The notes under the pieces were generated by a model. That model was not told the origin of the DNA. It saw only the letters and a list, made by a program, of their open reading frames with translations, and ran no database searches. A stretch of 34,238 nt of DNA from Dehalococcoidales bacterium (GTDB taxonomy: Bacteria; Chloroflexota; Dehalococcoidia; Dehalococcoidales; UBA2162), in NCBI GenBank assembly GCA_016844285.1, contig JAENIS010000017.1:1-34238 (forward strand), in the 5' to 3' direction. Shown piece after piece: positions 7,903 through 17,518 of the stretch. The first letter of the stretch is position 1. Each line of letters starts with the position of its first letter. The translations under genes were made by a program, and so were the position numbers.

Positions 7903-8200
7903 GAGATTGTTCCGTAACCTATCCCCCTGACCCCCTTCCCTTACCAAGGGAAGGGGGAGTAATAGAAAGAGAGGGGCTTCGCCCCTCTCTTAAATTTTGT
8001 CCCTTTCCTCTTGCCATGCAGAAGTACAGAATCATTTTTGAGAGGGGCTTATGCCCTCTCTCTTATCCTTCCATAGGAAGGACTTCCATGTAAGGAGAGC
8101 TAAACTGCGGGGCGTCCAAGAGGGGCTAACGCCCCTCTTTCTCTATGTCCCCCTCTCCTTCCAGGAGAGGGGGATTAAGGGGGTGAGGTTAATAAACGAC
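7903..8200. repeat. Long family A repeat filling the 7745-8313 gap
   Basis: The left end GAGATTGTTCCGTAACC and right end GGTTAATAAACGACC form imperfect terminal inverted repeats. Between them are a CCCCCTTCCCTT/AAGGGAAGGGGG hairpin, three copies of the AGAGGGGC...GCCCCTCT hairpin (around 7969-7991, 8040-8064 and 8118-8139) and a CCCCTCTCCTT/AGGAGAGGGGG hairpin. This appears to be a composite of tandem units. The 569-bp gap otherwise holds only the promoter region of the next gene. Confidence 0.75.
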
Positions 8201-8230
8201 CTTACAAACAGCGCCGGAGTCTTCGGTGGC

Positions 8231-8300
8231 TTGCCGAGAGTCTGATTTAATGGTAAAATAGCCATCTAATCGCGTATCAGTTGAGTCTTATTATTAGATG
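8231..8300 (+). promoter_or_regulatory. Candidate promoter and palindromic operator upstream of the metallo-hydrolase
   Basis: TTGCCG (8231-8236) and TAAAAT (8254-8259) have a 17-nt spacer. A perfect 8-bp inverted repeat, CATCTAAT (8263-8270) and ATTAGATG (8293-8300) with 22 nt between, covers the predicted transcription start. A repressor site or leader hairpin is inference. Confidence 0.4.
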
Positions 8301-8313
8301 AGCGGATGGTAAA

Positions 8314-8943
8314 GTGATTATTGAGAGGCTGGAAGTCGGGAGCTACGCCACTAACTGCTATATTGTTGGTGCTGAATCGAGCAAGGCAGGCATGATAATT
8401 GACCCGGGGGCCGAAGGCGGGTGGATTCTACAAATAGTCAAGGATTTGGGACTAGACATAAAGCTTATCGTCTTAACGCACGCTCATATGGACCATATGG
8501 GTGCACTGGCAGAAGTGAAGACGGCCACCGGCGCCGAACTGGCGATTCATGCTGATGATGCCAGGACTCTCCAGGTGAGACGCCCTTCCAGTGTCTCCTC
8601 ACCAATTGCTGCACCGGCTTTCCCTCAACCGGAGCGGTTGCTCAAGGGGGGCGATAGTATCGAAGTTGGCGACCTGCGTTTTCTGGTGCTACACACGCCC
8701 GGCCACACACCGGGTGGTATTTGCCTGATGGGGGGAGGCGTCGTCTTTAGCGGTGACAGCCTTTTCAACTTTAGTGTCGGGCGGAGCGACGGGCCCGGCG
8801 GCAGTCATCGGCAGCTCATCGATGCCATCGTTACCAAGCTCATGGTACTGCCTGATAGCACCATCGTTTACCCGGGTCATGGGCCGGAAAGTACCATCGG
8901 TAACGAGCGTGCCGGGAACCCCTTTCTCAATGGCCAGGAATAG
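8314..8943 (+). CDS. Metallo-beta-lactamase-fold hydrolase (glyoxalase II-like)
   Basis: This is a 209-residue single-domain MBL-fold protein. The full metal site is present: THAHMDHMG gives H56, H58, D60 and H61; the others are H131 (TPGHTPGG), D148 (SGDSLF) and H189 (PGHGPES). The spacing fits the hydroxyacylglutathione hydrolase/glyoxalase II-like group, which hydrolyses thioesters, but the actual substrate is unknown. The start is GTG; the sequence just upstream contains ATGGTAAAGTGA, so a 3-codon mini-ORF overlaps the start. It is a single gene with its own candidate promoter. Confidence 0.92.
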   Translation: MIIERLEVGSYATNCYIVGAESSKAGMIIDPGAEGGWILQIVKDLGLDIKLIVLTHAHMDHMGALAEVKTATGAELAIHADDARTLQVRRPSSVSSPIAAPAFPQPERLLKGGDSIEVGDLRFLVLHTPGHTPGGICLMGGGVVFSGDSLFNFSVGRSDGPGGSHRQLIDAIVTKLMVLPDSTIVYPGHGPESTIGNERAGNPFLNGQE

Positions 8944-8982
8944 CTACGACCAATCGGAGCCGGTGTTTTCTCACCCCCGACT

Positions 8983-9161
8983 AACTTACTAGGTGTCTCA
9001 TAATAGTCCGTATACGTTCAATAATTGTCATTCCAGCGTAAGCTGGAATCCAGGGCGGTGGGGGGTATCTGGATTTTGGCCTTCGCCAGAATGACATGCT
9101 CCTATTTGAATAGCATCACCCATGTCCTGAGTCGATTCTATAATGAGATTATTAGTAAGTT
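8983..9161. mobile_element. MITE-like element with 24-bp terminal inverted repeats
   Basis: The left end starts AACTTACTA and contains TCTCATAATAG; the reverse complement of the right end (9138-9161) starts AACTTACTA and contains TCTCATTATAG. About 19 of 24 positions match. The element contains a family C palindrome (9028-9097) and no ORF. A similar terminus bounds 19108-19339. Confidence 0.6.
9028..9097. repeat. Family C palindromic repeat
   Basis: GTCATTCCAGCGTAAGCTGG at the left pairs with a right arm, CTTCGCCAGAATGAC. A second copy lies at 27902-27969. It lies between convergent genes (the hydrolase and atpC). Confidence 0.75.
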
Positions 9162-9210
9162 ACTCTTGTCTTCCTGTTGGGCTGTTAAGTAAACGGTTAT
9201 TCCAGCAGTC

Positions 9211-9624
9211 TCACAAGCCTCGGCGCCGTCTCTTTGCGGCGACATGAAGTCGCGTTAGTGAACGGTGTAGTGCTGCCTCTGCTCGAGCCAGGTCAACGCC
9301 TGTGGCGGGATGAGTAAGCCGCTCTTGAGCTCGCTGCTTGGCGGCCTCCGCCCGGGCCGTGTCAATTTCCTCAGACCTCTCGGCGGCATCCGCCAGAACG
9401 ATAACACGGTCAGGCCTTACCTCAAGAAAGCCACCGCTAATGGCCAGTGATACCTCCTCCCCACCCTTCTTCACCCGCAACTCGCCCGGCTGTAATATCG
9501 TCATGAGCGGGGCATGATGAGGTAGTATGCCCAGTTCACCCTCAGCACCCGGGGCAATAACGATGTCTACCTCTTCAGAATAGACCACCCGCTCGGCAGT
9601 AACAACATCAAGCTTTAGACCCAT
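9211..9624 (-). CDS. atpC: ATP synthase F1 epsilon subunit
   Basis: Epsilon forms part of the rotor stalk and restrains ATP hydrolysis. The 137 residues show the N-terminal beta-sandwich with [16 protein letters not shown], the signature [20 protein letters not shown] (about 25-44), then a C-terminal two-helix hairpin rich in Ala, Arg and Glu ([16 protein letters not shown]). The tail is notably Arg-rich (KRRRRGL). It is the last gene of the atp operon and starts 4 nt after the atpD stop. Confidence 0.96.
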   Translation of the reverse strand: MGLKLDVVTAERVVYSEEVDIVIAPGAEGELGILPHHAPLMTILQPGELRVKKGGEEVSLAISGGFLEVRPDRVIVLADAAERSEEIDTARAEAAKQRAQERLTHPATGVDLARAEAALHRSLTRLHVAAKRRRRGL

Positions 9625-9628
9625 TACT

Positions 9629-11894
<2,266 letters not shown>

Positions 11895-11905
11895 ACTCTT
11901 TCACA

Positions 11906-12169
11906 TTACCTGAGCGAGCTTGAGAAGTCCATACAATCACCACAAAACTGGCGCATCAGTTCGACCACTTCCGTAACATTCTGAGCGCTGGCAAGCTCCT
12001 GGGCGGCTTGTTTTAATTTCGGGCTGACATACGAGTCAAAGGCTTCGTCTTGATGCCTCAGCACGGACATGAAACCAACCTGAGTTCGTGCCGAAAACAT
12101 ACTCTGCAACGCTAACTCTTTAGAAACTCTGAGCTGGTTCTCTTCCAGAGCCCTGATATGCTCCCACAT
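11906..12169 (-). CDS. Small unrecognised protein encoded inside the atp operon (87 aa, CxxC)
   Basis: I do not recognise this protein. It is 87 residues, predicted mostly alpha-helical, with no membrane segment, and has a CxxC pair (C76, C79) near the C-terminus. It lies between atpA and atpG, 11 nt upstream of the atpG start and on the same strand, where most bacterial atp operons have no gene. A stop codon 14 codons upstream rules out a much longer form. The ribosome site is weak (GGAAGAG, 9 nt spacing). It is separated from atpA by a family A repeat. Options are an assembly or regulatory factor of F1, or an unrelated gene inserted in the operon. Confidence 0.65.
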   Translation of the reverse strand: MWEHIRALEENQLRVSKELALQSMFSARTQVGFMSVLRHQDEAFDSYVSPKLKQAAQELASAQNVTEVVELMRQFCGDCMDFSSSLR

Positions 12170-12210
12170 TGTGTCAATCTCTTCCCTCTCCGTATTGACC
12201 TCACCACCTT

Positions 12211-12287
12211 AGTTTTGATAACCCTATTCCCTTTATCCCCTTTCAAGGGGAATGGGAAGATTTATCTTAAAGGGGCTACACCCCTTC
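12211..12287. repeat. Family A repeat between atpA and the 87 aa gene
   Basis: A TTGATAACCCTATTCCC-like left arm, a CCCCTTTCAAGGGG hairpin and an AAGGGGCTACACCCCTT hairpin end directly at the atpA stop codon. In the operon transcript these would form stem-loops in the atpA-atpG spacer. Confidence 0.7.
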
Positions 12288-13799
12288 TTACCTTTTGAAA
12301 CTCTGCTTGAACTCCTGGATTGCTACCTTCAGCTTCTCCTCAGTCTCAGGAATTAGCTCCTTAGTTTTGGCAATAACCTGACCGATTTCCGGGTGATTTG
12401 CTTCCATAGAACGATGGAAGTTAGACTCAAAAGTGGCTATTTGAGCTATCGGTATATCATCCAGATAGCCGTTAATGGCACAATAGAGAATCATCACCTG
12501 CTTCTCTACCGGCATCGGGGTATACTGGATTTGCTTCAATACTTCAGTTGTCCTTTGTCCGCGCTCCAGTTGAGCCCTGGTAGACGGGTCCAGTTCCGAG
12601 GTGCCAAACTGGGCAAAGGCCGCCAGCTCCCGGTACTGAGACAGCTCCAGTCTGAGCCTGCCTGCCACCTGCCTCATCGCTCTGGTTTGGGCAGAACCAC
12701 CTACCCGGGAGACGGATAAGCCGACATTCAAGGCCGGCCTTTGACCGGCATTGAACAGGTCTGATTCCAGGTAAATCTGGCCGTCGGTAATGGAAATAAC
12801 ATTGGTAGGAACATAGGCTGACACATCACCAGCCTGCGTCTCAATAATGGGTAAGGCAGTAAGTGAGCCACCACCAAGCTCATCAGATAACTTGGCTGCT
12901 CTTTCCAGCAGTCGGCTATGCAGGTAGAAAACGTCTCCGGGATAGGCTTCCCGTCCCGGGGGACGGCGCAGCAAAAGCGAAAGCTGGCGGTAAGCCCAGG
13001 CATGCTTGGAAAGGTCATCATAGACTGCCAGGGCATCCTTGCCTTGCTCCATGAACTCCTCGCCCATGGCACAGCCGGCATAAGGAGCCAGATATTGTAA
13101 GGCTACCGAATCAGCGGCATTAGCTGCCACCACGATGGTATGCTCCATCGCTCCATATTGCTCCAGTGTCGCCACTAGCCGTGCCACCTTGGATGTCTTC
13201 TGCCCGATGGCGACATAGATGCAAATGAGGTCACCACCTTTCTGGTTAATGATGGTATCCAGGGTGAGCACCGTCTTACCGGTGGAGCGGTCGCCGATAA
13301 TAAGCTCTCGCTGTCCGCGACCGATGGGAACCAGACTGTCCACAACCTTAATCCCGGTTTGCACCGGGCTCCTCACTGGCTGGCGCTGGGCGACATTCGG
13401 CGCTATCCTTTCGATGGGTCTGGTCTTGTCCGTCTTGATGGCACCCTTGCCATCCAGAGGACGACCCAGCGGGTCAACGACTCGTCCAATAAGGGCGGCA
13501 CCGACGGGCACCTCAGCAATACGGCCGGTGCATCGTACCTCATCCCCTTCCCTGATACTGGTATAGTCGCCAAGGATAACCGCCGCCACACTTTCCTCTT
13601 CCAGGTTCATGGCAATTCCCATGACACCTTTGGGAAACTGGAGCAGCTCGTTATACTTGGCGGCGGTTAAACCATGGATACGGGCAATGCCATCCCCGAC
13701 CTCAATCACCGTGCCAATATCGACCATCGTGGCTGGCAGGCCAAATTGCTCAATTTGCTGCTTGATTACCGAAACAATATCCTGTCCTCTTGTTGTCAT
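12288..13799 (-). CDS. atpA: ATP synthase F1 alpha subunit
   Basis: Alpha forms the non-catalytic half of the F1 hexamer. Its P-loop is GDRSTGKT, where most bacteria have GDRQTGKT. Other conserved blocks are [62 protein letters not shown] and, with the arginine finger, [14 protein letters not shown]. The length of 503 residues is normal. GAGGTG precedes the ATG by 6 nt. Unusually for an atp operon, repeat sequences flank the gene on both sides (12211-12287 and 13806-13883). Confidence 0.98.
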   Translation of the reverse strand: MTTRGQDIVSVIKQQIEQFGLPATMVDIGTVIEVGDGIARIHGLTAAKYNELLQFPKGVMGIAMNLEEESVAAVILGDYTSIREGDEVRCTGRIAEVPVGAALIGRVVDPLGRPLDGKGAIKTDKTRPIERIAPNVAQRQPVRSPVQTGIKVVDSLVPIGRGQRELIIGDRSTGKTVLTLDTIINQKGGDLICIYVAIGQKTSKVARLVATLEQYGAMEHTIVVAANAADSVALQYLAPYAGCAMGEEFMEQGKDALAVYDDLSKHAWAYRQLSLLLRRPPGREAYPGDVFYLHSRLLERAAKLSDELGGGSLTALPIIETQAGDVSAYVPTNVISITDGQIYLESDLFNAGQRPALNVGLSVSRVGGSAQTRAMRQVAGRLRLELSQYRELAAFAQFGTSELDPSTRAQLERGQRTTEVLKQIQYTPMPVEKQVMILYCAINGYLDDIPIAQIATFESNFHRSMEANHPEIGQVIAKTKELIPETEEKLKVAIQEFKQSFKR

Positions 13800-13805
13800 T
13801 TAGTG

Positions 13806-13883
13806 CACCTCACCCTCTTGAGTCCCCCTCTCCTTCAAAGGAGAGGGGGAGAAGTTATGTAAGAGAGGCTTCACCTCTCTTTG
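13806..13883. repeat. Family A repeat between atpH and atpA
   Basis: CCCCCTCTCCTT pairs with AAGGAGAGGGGG and AGAGAGGC with a CTTCACCTCTCT right arm, giving two consecutive hairpins. They lie 7 nt or more upstream of the atpA start within the polycistronic region. Confidence 0.7.
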
Positions 13884-13896
13884 ATTCTCCATTTGG

Positions 13897-14436
13897 CTAT
13901 CTCGCCATCCCACTTATCTGTCGCTTCAGCGTCTCCAGCCGGGTGCGGGTGCTGCCATCCAGCAGCTTACCACCAACCCGGGCCACAACCCCACCCAGCA
14001 GCTTCGCATCTACCTCCGGCTTGATAATCACCTGCTTGCCCACGATAGCAGCGAGACGCTCGGCTAGATGCAGCTTGTCCTTATCATCAAGGGGGACAGC
14101 CGTAATCACCTCGGCTCGCTCGATACCATGATAGCTATCCAGGAACCGCTGGTATTCATCAGCAATATCAGCAACCATACCTAACCGCCCTCGGGCAATC
14201 AACAGGTAAACCAGATTGAGAGCTAACGGGTTCACCTCAATGAATTGCCCGGAAAGGAGCTTGATTTTATCGTTTAAACGAACCTTGGGATTCTCCAGCA
14301 AAGCAACAAAATCAGCATCCTCACCCAGACGGGCAATCTTGACCATGTCAGATTGCCATCTCTCTAGCTCGCCTCGTTGCTGAGCGATACGAAACACAGC
14401 CTGCGCGTAGCGCCTGGCATAAGCTTTTCTGGCCAC
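13897..14436 (-). CDS. atpH: ATP synthase F1 delta subunit
   Basis: Delta (the OSCP equivalent) ties the top of F1 to the peripheral b stalk. The 179 residues show the N-terminal six-helix domain starting RKAYARRYAQAVFRIA and the C-terminal conserved block VITAVPLDDKDKLHLAERL, followed by PEVDAKLLGGVVARVGGKLLDGSTRTRLETLK. It lies 22 nt after atpF. Confidence 0.96.
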   Translation of the reverse strand: MARKAYARRYAQAVFRIAQQRGELERWQSDMVKIARLGEDADFVALLENPKVRLNDKIKLLSGQFIEVNPLALNLVYLLIARGRLGMVADIADEYQRFLDSYHGIERAEVITAVPLDDKDKLHLAERLAAIVGKQVIIKPEVDAKLLGGVVARVGGKLLDGSTRTRLETLKRQISGMAR

Positions 14437-14458
14437 AATGTCTCCCTGAACAGAATGA

Positions 14459-14968
14459 CTAACTCTTTCTCAGGCTACTGCTTTCCGCTAGTGTTTTCTC
14501 AATAAGCTGACGGTGTGCTTCTTTATCCAGCGACTTCTCAATAACCTTCTCCGCGGCTAATATGGTTAGCTCGGCAAACGCCTGGCGCAACTCGCTAATC
14601 GCTTCGTCACGCTCTCGCTGAATCTCCGTCCGCGCCCGGGCAACCAGAGATTCACCTTCCTTCTTCGCCTCCGCCTGCGCCTGCCGCCTGACCTCCTCGC
14701 CAGTTCGCACCGCCCGGCTGATTAGCTCCTGCCCTTCCTTGCTGGCGGCCTCAATCCGCTTTTTGGCCTCTTCCTCAGCCTGAGCATCCCTCTCCTTGAT
14801 ATGCTCTATCTGCGCCATGCTTTCGCTGACCTTTCGGGAGCGCTCATCGAGCATCCTCAGCACCGGCTTATAGGCAAACAGATAAAGCAGCCCGAAGAGG
14901 ATAATAAAATTGACAACCTGTGCTAGCAGTGTTGGCAGATTTATGCCAAGCCCGGCTAGACCTTCCAT
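14459..14968 (-). CDS. atpF: ATP synthase Fo subunit b
   Basis: Subunit b is the peripheral stalk, with one N-terminal membrane helix and a long charged coiled coil. I place the start at the ATG at 14968 (169 residues, MEGLAGLGINLPTLL...), because a GAGGAGG site lies 5 nt upstream. An ATG at 15004 would add 12 residues, has no good ribosome site and would run through a 19-nt hairpin. The membrane segment is about residues 14-33 (QVVNFIILFGLLYLFAYKPV) and the rest is a heptad-rich helix (EEEAKKRIEAASKEGQELI). Only one b gene is present, which implies a b2 homodimer. Confidence 0.94.
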   Translation of the reverse strand: MEGLAGLGINLPTLLAQVVNFIILFGLLYLFAYKPVLRMLDERSRKVSESMAQIEHIKERDAQAEEEAKKRIEAASKEGQELISRAVRTGEEVRRQAQAEAKKEGESLVARARTEIQRERDEAISELRQAFAELTILAAEKVIEKSLDKEAHRQLIEKTLAESSSLRKS

Positions 14969-14983
14969 CAATGCCTCCTCAAG

Positions 14984-15002
14984 GGCAGTCCCCGGGACTG
15001 CC
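14984..15002. promoter_or_regulatory. Perfect hairpin between the 34 aa ORF and atpF
   Basis: GGCAGTCCC and GGGACTGCC are perfect 9-bp inverted repeats separated by one base. The hairpin lies after the stop of the 34 aa ORF and just before the atpF ribosome site. It could stabilise the upstream atpE segment or mask or pause at atpF, but no function is shown. Confidence 0.5.
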
Positions 15003-15010
15003 ATCGACGC

Positions 15011-15115
15011 TTAAGCAGCAAGTACTGCCATGAGTACCATGCCACCGATAAAGGTCACTCCCAAAATGGCGGCGGCAATGATAATACCAAGAGAAAGAGG
15101 TATACCTTCCTGCAT
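15011..15115 (-). CDS. Small single-span membrane protein between atpE and atpF (34 aa)
   Basis: I do not recognise this protein. The ATG at 15115 follows GGGGGTG at good spacing, and the frame encodes 34 residues ending TAA. It has a short polar start (MQEGIPLS) and then one continuous hydrophobic helix of about 25 residues with a TFIGGMVLM glycine pair. It sits 43 nt after atpE and 42 nt before the preferred atpF start, where most atp operons have no gene. It does not look like a c-subunit fragment: no conserved carboxylate or GPxIG motif is present. A small Fo-associated subunit or assembly factor is a reasonable hypothesis. Confidence 0.6.
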   Translation of the reverse strand: MQEGIPLSLGIIIAAAILGVTFIGGMVLMAVLAA

Positions 15116-15158
15116 ATTCACCCCCTGTTAAATATCACTACAAAGTTAAGGGCGTCCA

Positions 15159-15389
15159 TCACACAATCATCGCCAGGATGATGGCGATAATCAGGACGTA
15201 AATACCAATAGCCTCAGTGAAGGCGGCGACCAATATCATATTGGTCATGATGGGACCGCTGGCTTCCGGGTTACGGGCGATACCGGTCACCGCTCCATAG
15301 CCAATCAGTCCCAAGCCGATGGCTGGTCCAAGCATCCCCAGCCCGGCGGCCATCCCCACCGCCAACATTTTCATTACTTCTGCATCCAT
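15159..15389 (-). CDS. atpE: ATP synthase Fo subunit c
   Basis: Subunit c forms the ion-carrying rotor ring. The 76 residues make two helices joined by the polar loop RNPEAS (39-44). The ion-binding glutamate is E59 in AAFTEAIGIY. Compared with Na+-binding c subunits, the helix-1 glutamine is replaced by Leu26 (GPAIGLG) and the residue after the glutamate is Ala60 rather than Ser or Thr. This predicts H+ rather than Na+ coupling. A strong AAGGAGG site precedes the ATG. Confidence 0.97.
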   Translation of the reverse strand: MDAEVMKMLAVGMAAGLGMLGPAIGLGLIGYGAVTGIARNPEASGPIMTNMILVAAFTEAIGIYVLIIAIILAMIV

Positions 15390-15415
15390 TCTCTACCTCC
15401 TTTTTTATCCTTTAC

Positions 15416-16387
15416 TTAATGATGATTATGAACGGCTTCTTCATGTCCATGAGAAGCCACCGCCAGAGTCAGGAATATCAGGGTCAAGCCGCCAAAGATA
15501 AGGGCCTGGACGAAGCCGACAATAAGCTCAAGTCCGTAAAAGACTACCGAGACAACAAAAGGGATAAGAAAGGTTATCATCAGCAGGAGTATCTCCCCGG
15601 CGGTCATATTACCAAAAAGACGAAAGGTAAAACTGATAATACGGATAAACTCACTGAGCGTTTCCACAATACCGATGAACATATTAATGACGCCGAGAAA
15701 TAGCCCGTTCAGGCCACCCTTAAAATCACCCTTAAAAAGCAACTTCAGACCGCCAGCAAACTGGCCAATATTGAGAAACTTACTGCCATAACGAATCCCC
15801 AGTGCCTTGAAACCAAAGTACTCCACAAAGACAAATGAAACCAGAGCCAGAGCCAGAGGCACGTTAATATCGGTATTAGCTCCCCGTAGCAAATGGGCCT
15901 CCCCCTCAGCGGTATGAACCAGTATCGAGCCAAATCCGGGCAGCAGGCTTAACCAGGCATTAAAGATAACAAAGAGAAAAATGGTTGCCACTATCGGAAA
16001 GAACCGGCGCCCATTCTTCTCCCCGGCGACACTCTGACAAAAACTGAGCAGTGCCCCCACGATAAATTCCAAAAAGGCCTGTAATCTCCCCGGTACCAGC
16101 CTTAGCCGGCGGCTCACCAGAAAGGAAAAGCCGACCAGGACAATAATCGTCAACCAGGCACCAATGACACTATTGGTGATAGGAAAACCAAAAAGATGGA
16201 AAACTACCTCTGCCGGTAGCTCAGGGTGTGGCTGAGACACGCCGAGCCAATCGGGTAAGCCCACATCTCCGAATATGCTCTTACCTAGAGGGCCACTGAT
16301 AAAGCCAACCACTAAGAGCACCAAAACAACGGCGATAATGCCGATGGCGAGAGGGAAGGAACAACCGAGCAAGCCCTTCTTCGGCAC
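15416..16387 (-). CDS. atpB: ATP synthase Fo subunit a
   Basis: Subunit a forms the half-channels beside the c-ring. It has an extended N-terminus with one predicted membrane segment (about 11-31), then the canonical helices. The essential arginine lies in SFTFRLFGNMTAGEILL, and the last helix contains FVQALIFGGLTLIFL. The 323-residue length is longer than in E. coli, mainly from the N-terminal extension. The start is GTG, overlapping the stop of the upstream atpI/Z gene (TAGTG), which implies coupled translation. Confidence 0.96.
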   Translation of the reverse strand: MPKKGLLGCSFPLAIGIIAVVLVLLVVGFISGPLGKSIFGDVGLPDWLGVSQPHPELPAEVVFHLFGFPITNSVIGAWLTIIVLVGFSFLVSRRLRLVPGRLQAFLEFIVGALLSFCQSVAGEKNGRRFFPIVATIFLFVIFNAWLSLLPGFGSILVHTAEGEAHLLRGANTDINVPLALALVSFVFVEYFGFKALGIRYGSKFLNIGQFAGGLKLLFKGDFKGGLNGLFLGVINMFIGIVETLSEFIRIISFTFRLFGNMTAGEILLLMITFLIPFVVSVVFYGLELIVGFVQALIFGGLTLIFLTLAVASHGHEEAVHNHH

Positions 16388-16617
16388 TAGCTTTCCCCCT
16401 GATTATGATGATTTTTATTGATATTTGGGAGAATCATCCGGTACACACCATAGAAAGCAATGATAATTCCCAGAATCAGGCCAACTATCACCAGGAATGG
16501 TGGCTTGGTATTCAATTTAGTATCCAGCCAGCGGCCACCAGCAACTCCCATCAGGATACAGAGGGCAACGTACCACCCCACCCCAATCAGCCGAAAAGCC
16601 GCTTCCCACCTCTTCAT
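16387..16617 (-). CDS. AtpI/AtpZ-family protein, first gene of the atp operon
   Basis: This 76-residue protein has two membrane helices (about 10-30 and 40-62) and a basic His/Asn-rich tail. The block GGRWLDTKLNTKPPFLVIVGLILGI is typical of the AtpZ/AtpI group, which is encoded first in many atp operons and is implicated in c-ring assembly or Mg2+/Ca2+ supply. The AtpZ subgroup looks more likely from its length. It overlaps atpB at the stop/start. A candidate promoter lies only 9 nt before the ATG. Confidence 0.88.
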   Translation of the reverse strand: MKRWEAAFRLIGVGWYVALCILMGVAGGRWLDTKLNTKPPFLVIVGLILGIIIAFYGVYRMILPNINKNHHNQGES

Positions 16618-16626
16618 ACCGCTCGC

Positions 16627-16655
16627 AGCATAACAAATCTGCCGGCTTATTTCAA
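16627..16655 (-). promoter_or_regulatory. Candidate atp operon promoter (near-leaderless)
   Basis: TTGAAA (16650-16655) and TATGCT (16627-16632) have a 17-nt spacer on the minus strand. The ATG of the first atp gene follows 9 nt after the -10 box, so the transcript would have almost no leader. Other matches further upstream cannot be excluded. Confidence 0.4.
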
Positions 16656-16871
16656 GCTACCCCCCACCGGTTGGTGGCCCGGCTCGTTGTCAGGCGAGCC
16701 ATTTCTAAATCTGGCCGATAGAGACCTCCCTTTTGGTTTTAAAAGACCCTACCATATCCTTAGGGCATTTATTACTAGCTCTACAACCGTTTTAGACCAT
16801 AAAGGCTAGGAAGATCTTTCTTATGACTATCCTGCTAAACCCGTATCAACCCAAGGTTAAAACCTTTTCGC

Positions 16872-17420
16872 CTACGATTTATGTTTATCAAAGTCATCCA
16901 AATCAAGGTTATCGATAAACTCGCGAAAAGCCGACATCCTTTTCATCTCGTCTTCACTCACCTTCCCGCCGCCACTGTCAGTCCCATCGTCCGTAGCAGT
17001 CGGTTTACCCTCTTTATCCAGCAGAATACCGGCTTTATCCATCACGGTTTCATCAACATAGATTGGTACTTCCACCCTTACCGCCAGGGCTAAAGCATCG
17101 CTGGGGCGGGAGTCAATCTCCATCTGCCCTCCGTCAACATTAAGCATGATTTTAGCAAAGAAGGTATCATTCTTGAGGTCGTTGACGACGATAAAGTTCA
17201 CCGAAGCACCCAGGGTATTAATGACCGAGCGCAGCAGGTCATGGGTCAAAGGCCGGGGTACATTAACCCCCTGCAATCTTATCGCAATCGCATCTGCCTC
17301 AGCCGGACCAATCCAGATTGGCAAATAACGGTCAGCCATTTTCTCTTTTAGAATCACCACCCGCTGATAGTTCATCAAACTAACACGGATGCTATCAATA
17401 CTCATCTCAATCATAACCAA
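16872..17420 (-). CDS. Bifunctional nuclease (DUF151) family protein
   Basis: This 182-residue protein belongs to the DUF151/bifunctional nuclease family, whose plant member degrades both DNA and RNA. Hallmarks are LPIWIGPAEADAIAIRLQG (about 33-51), PRPLTHDLL, and the SRPSDALALAVR segment near 103-114. A charged C-terminal tail (SEDEMKRMSAFREFIDNLDLDDF) follows. The physiological substrate in bacteria is not settled. It lies upstream of the atp operon on the same strand, separated by 254 bp with a weak hairpin and the operon promoter. Confidence 0.9.
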   Translation of the reverse strand: MVMIEMSIDSIRVSLMNYQRVVILKEKMADRYLPIWIGPAEADAIAIRLQGVNVPRPLTHDLLRSVINTLGASVNFIVVNDLKNDTFFAKIMLNVDGGQMEIDSRPSDALALAVRVEVPIYVDETVMDKAGILLDKEGKPTATDDGTDSGGGKVSEDEMKRMSAFREFIDNLDLDDFDKHKS

Positions 17421-17518
17421 ACCTCCTCTTCCTCAAACAACGCCTTTAATTCTAACCCACATCCCTACCACTGTCAACTAGAAATTTAAGGGGGTACTGT
17501 TCGGTTTTGGTGGGTGTT

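Noticed and set aside
7969..7991. GC-rich hairpin with AAATTTTG tail as a dedicated terminator
   Set aside because: It lies between divergent genes and is one of many copies of family A, so termination is not its evident purpose here.
14969..15004. Longer atpF N-terminus from the ATG at 15004
   Set aside because: There is no ribosome site at 15004 and a hairpin in the added stretch, whereas 14968 has GAGGAGG at 5 nt.
16656..16871. Possible small RNA or tRNA between the bifunctional nuclease and the atp operon
   Set aside because: A short GGCTCG...CGAGCC hairpin and an AAGGTT/AACCTT pair are visible, but there is no cloverleaf, known RNA motif or T-tract.
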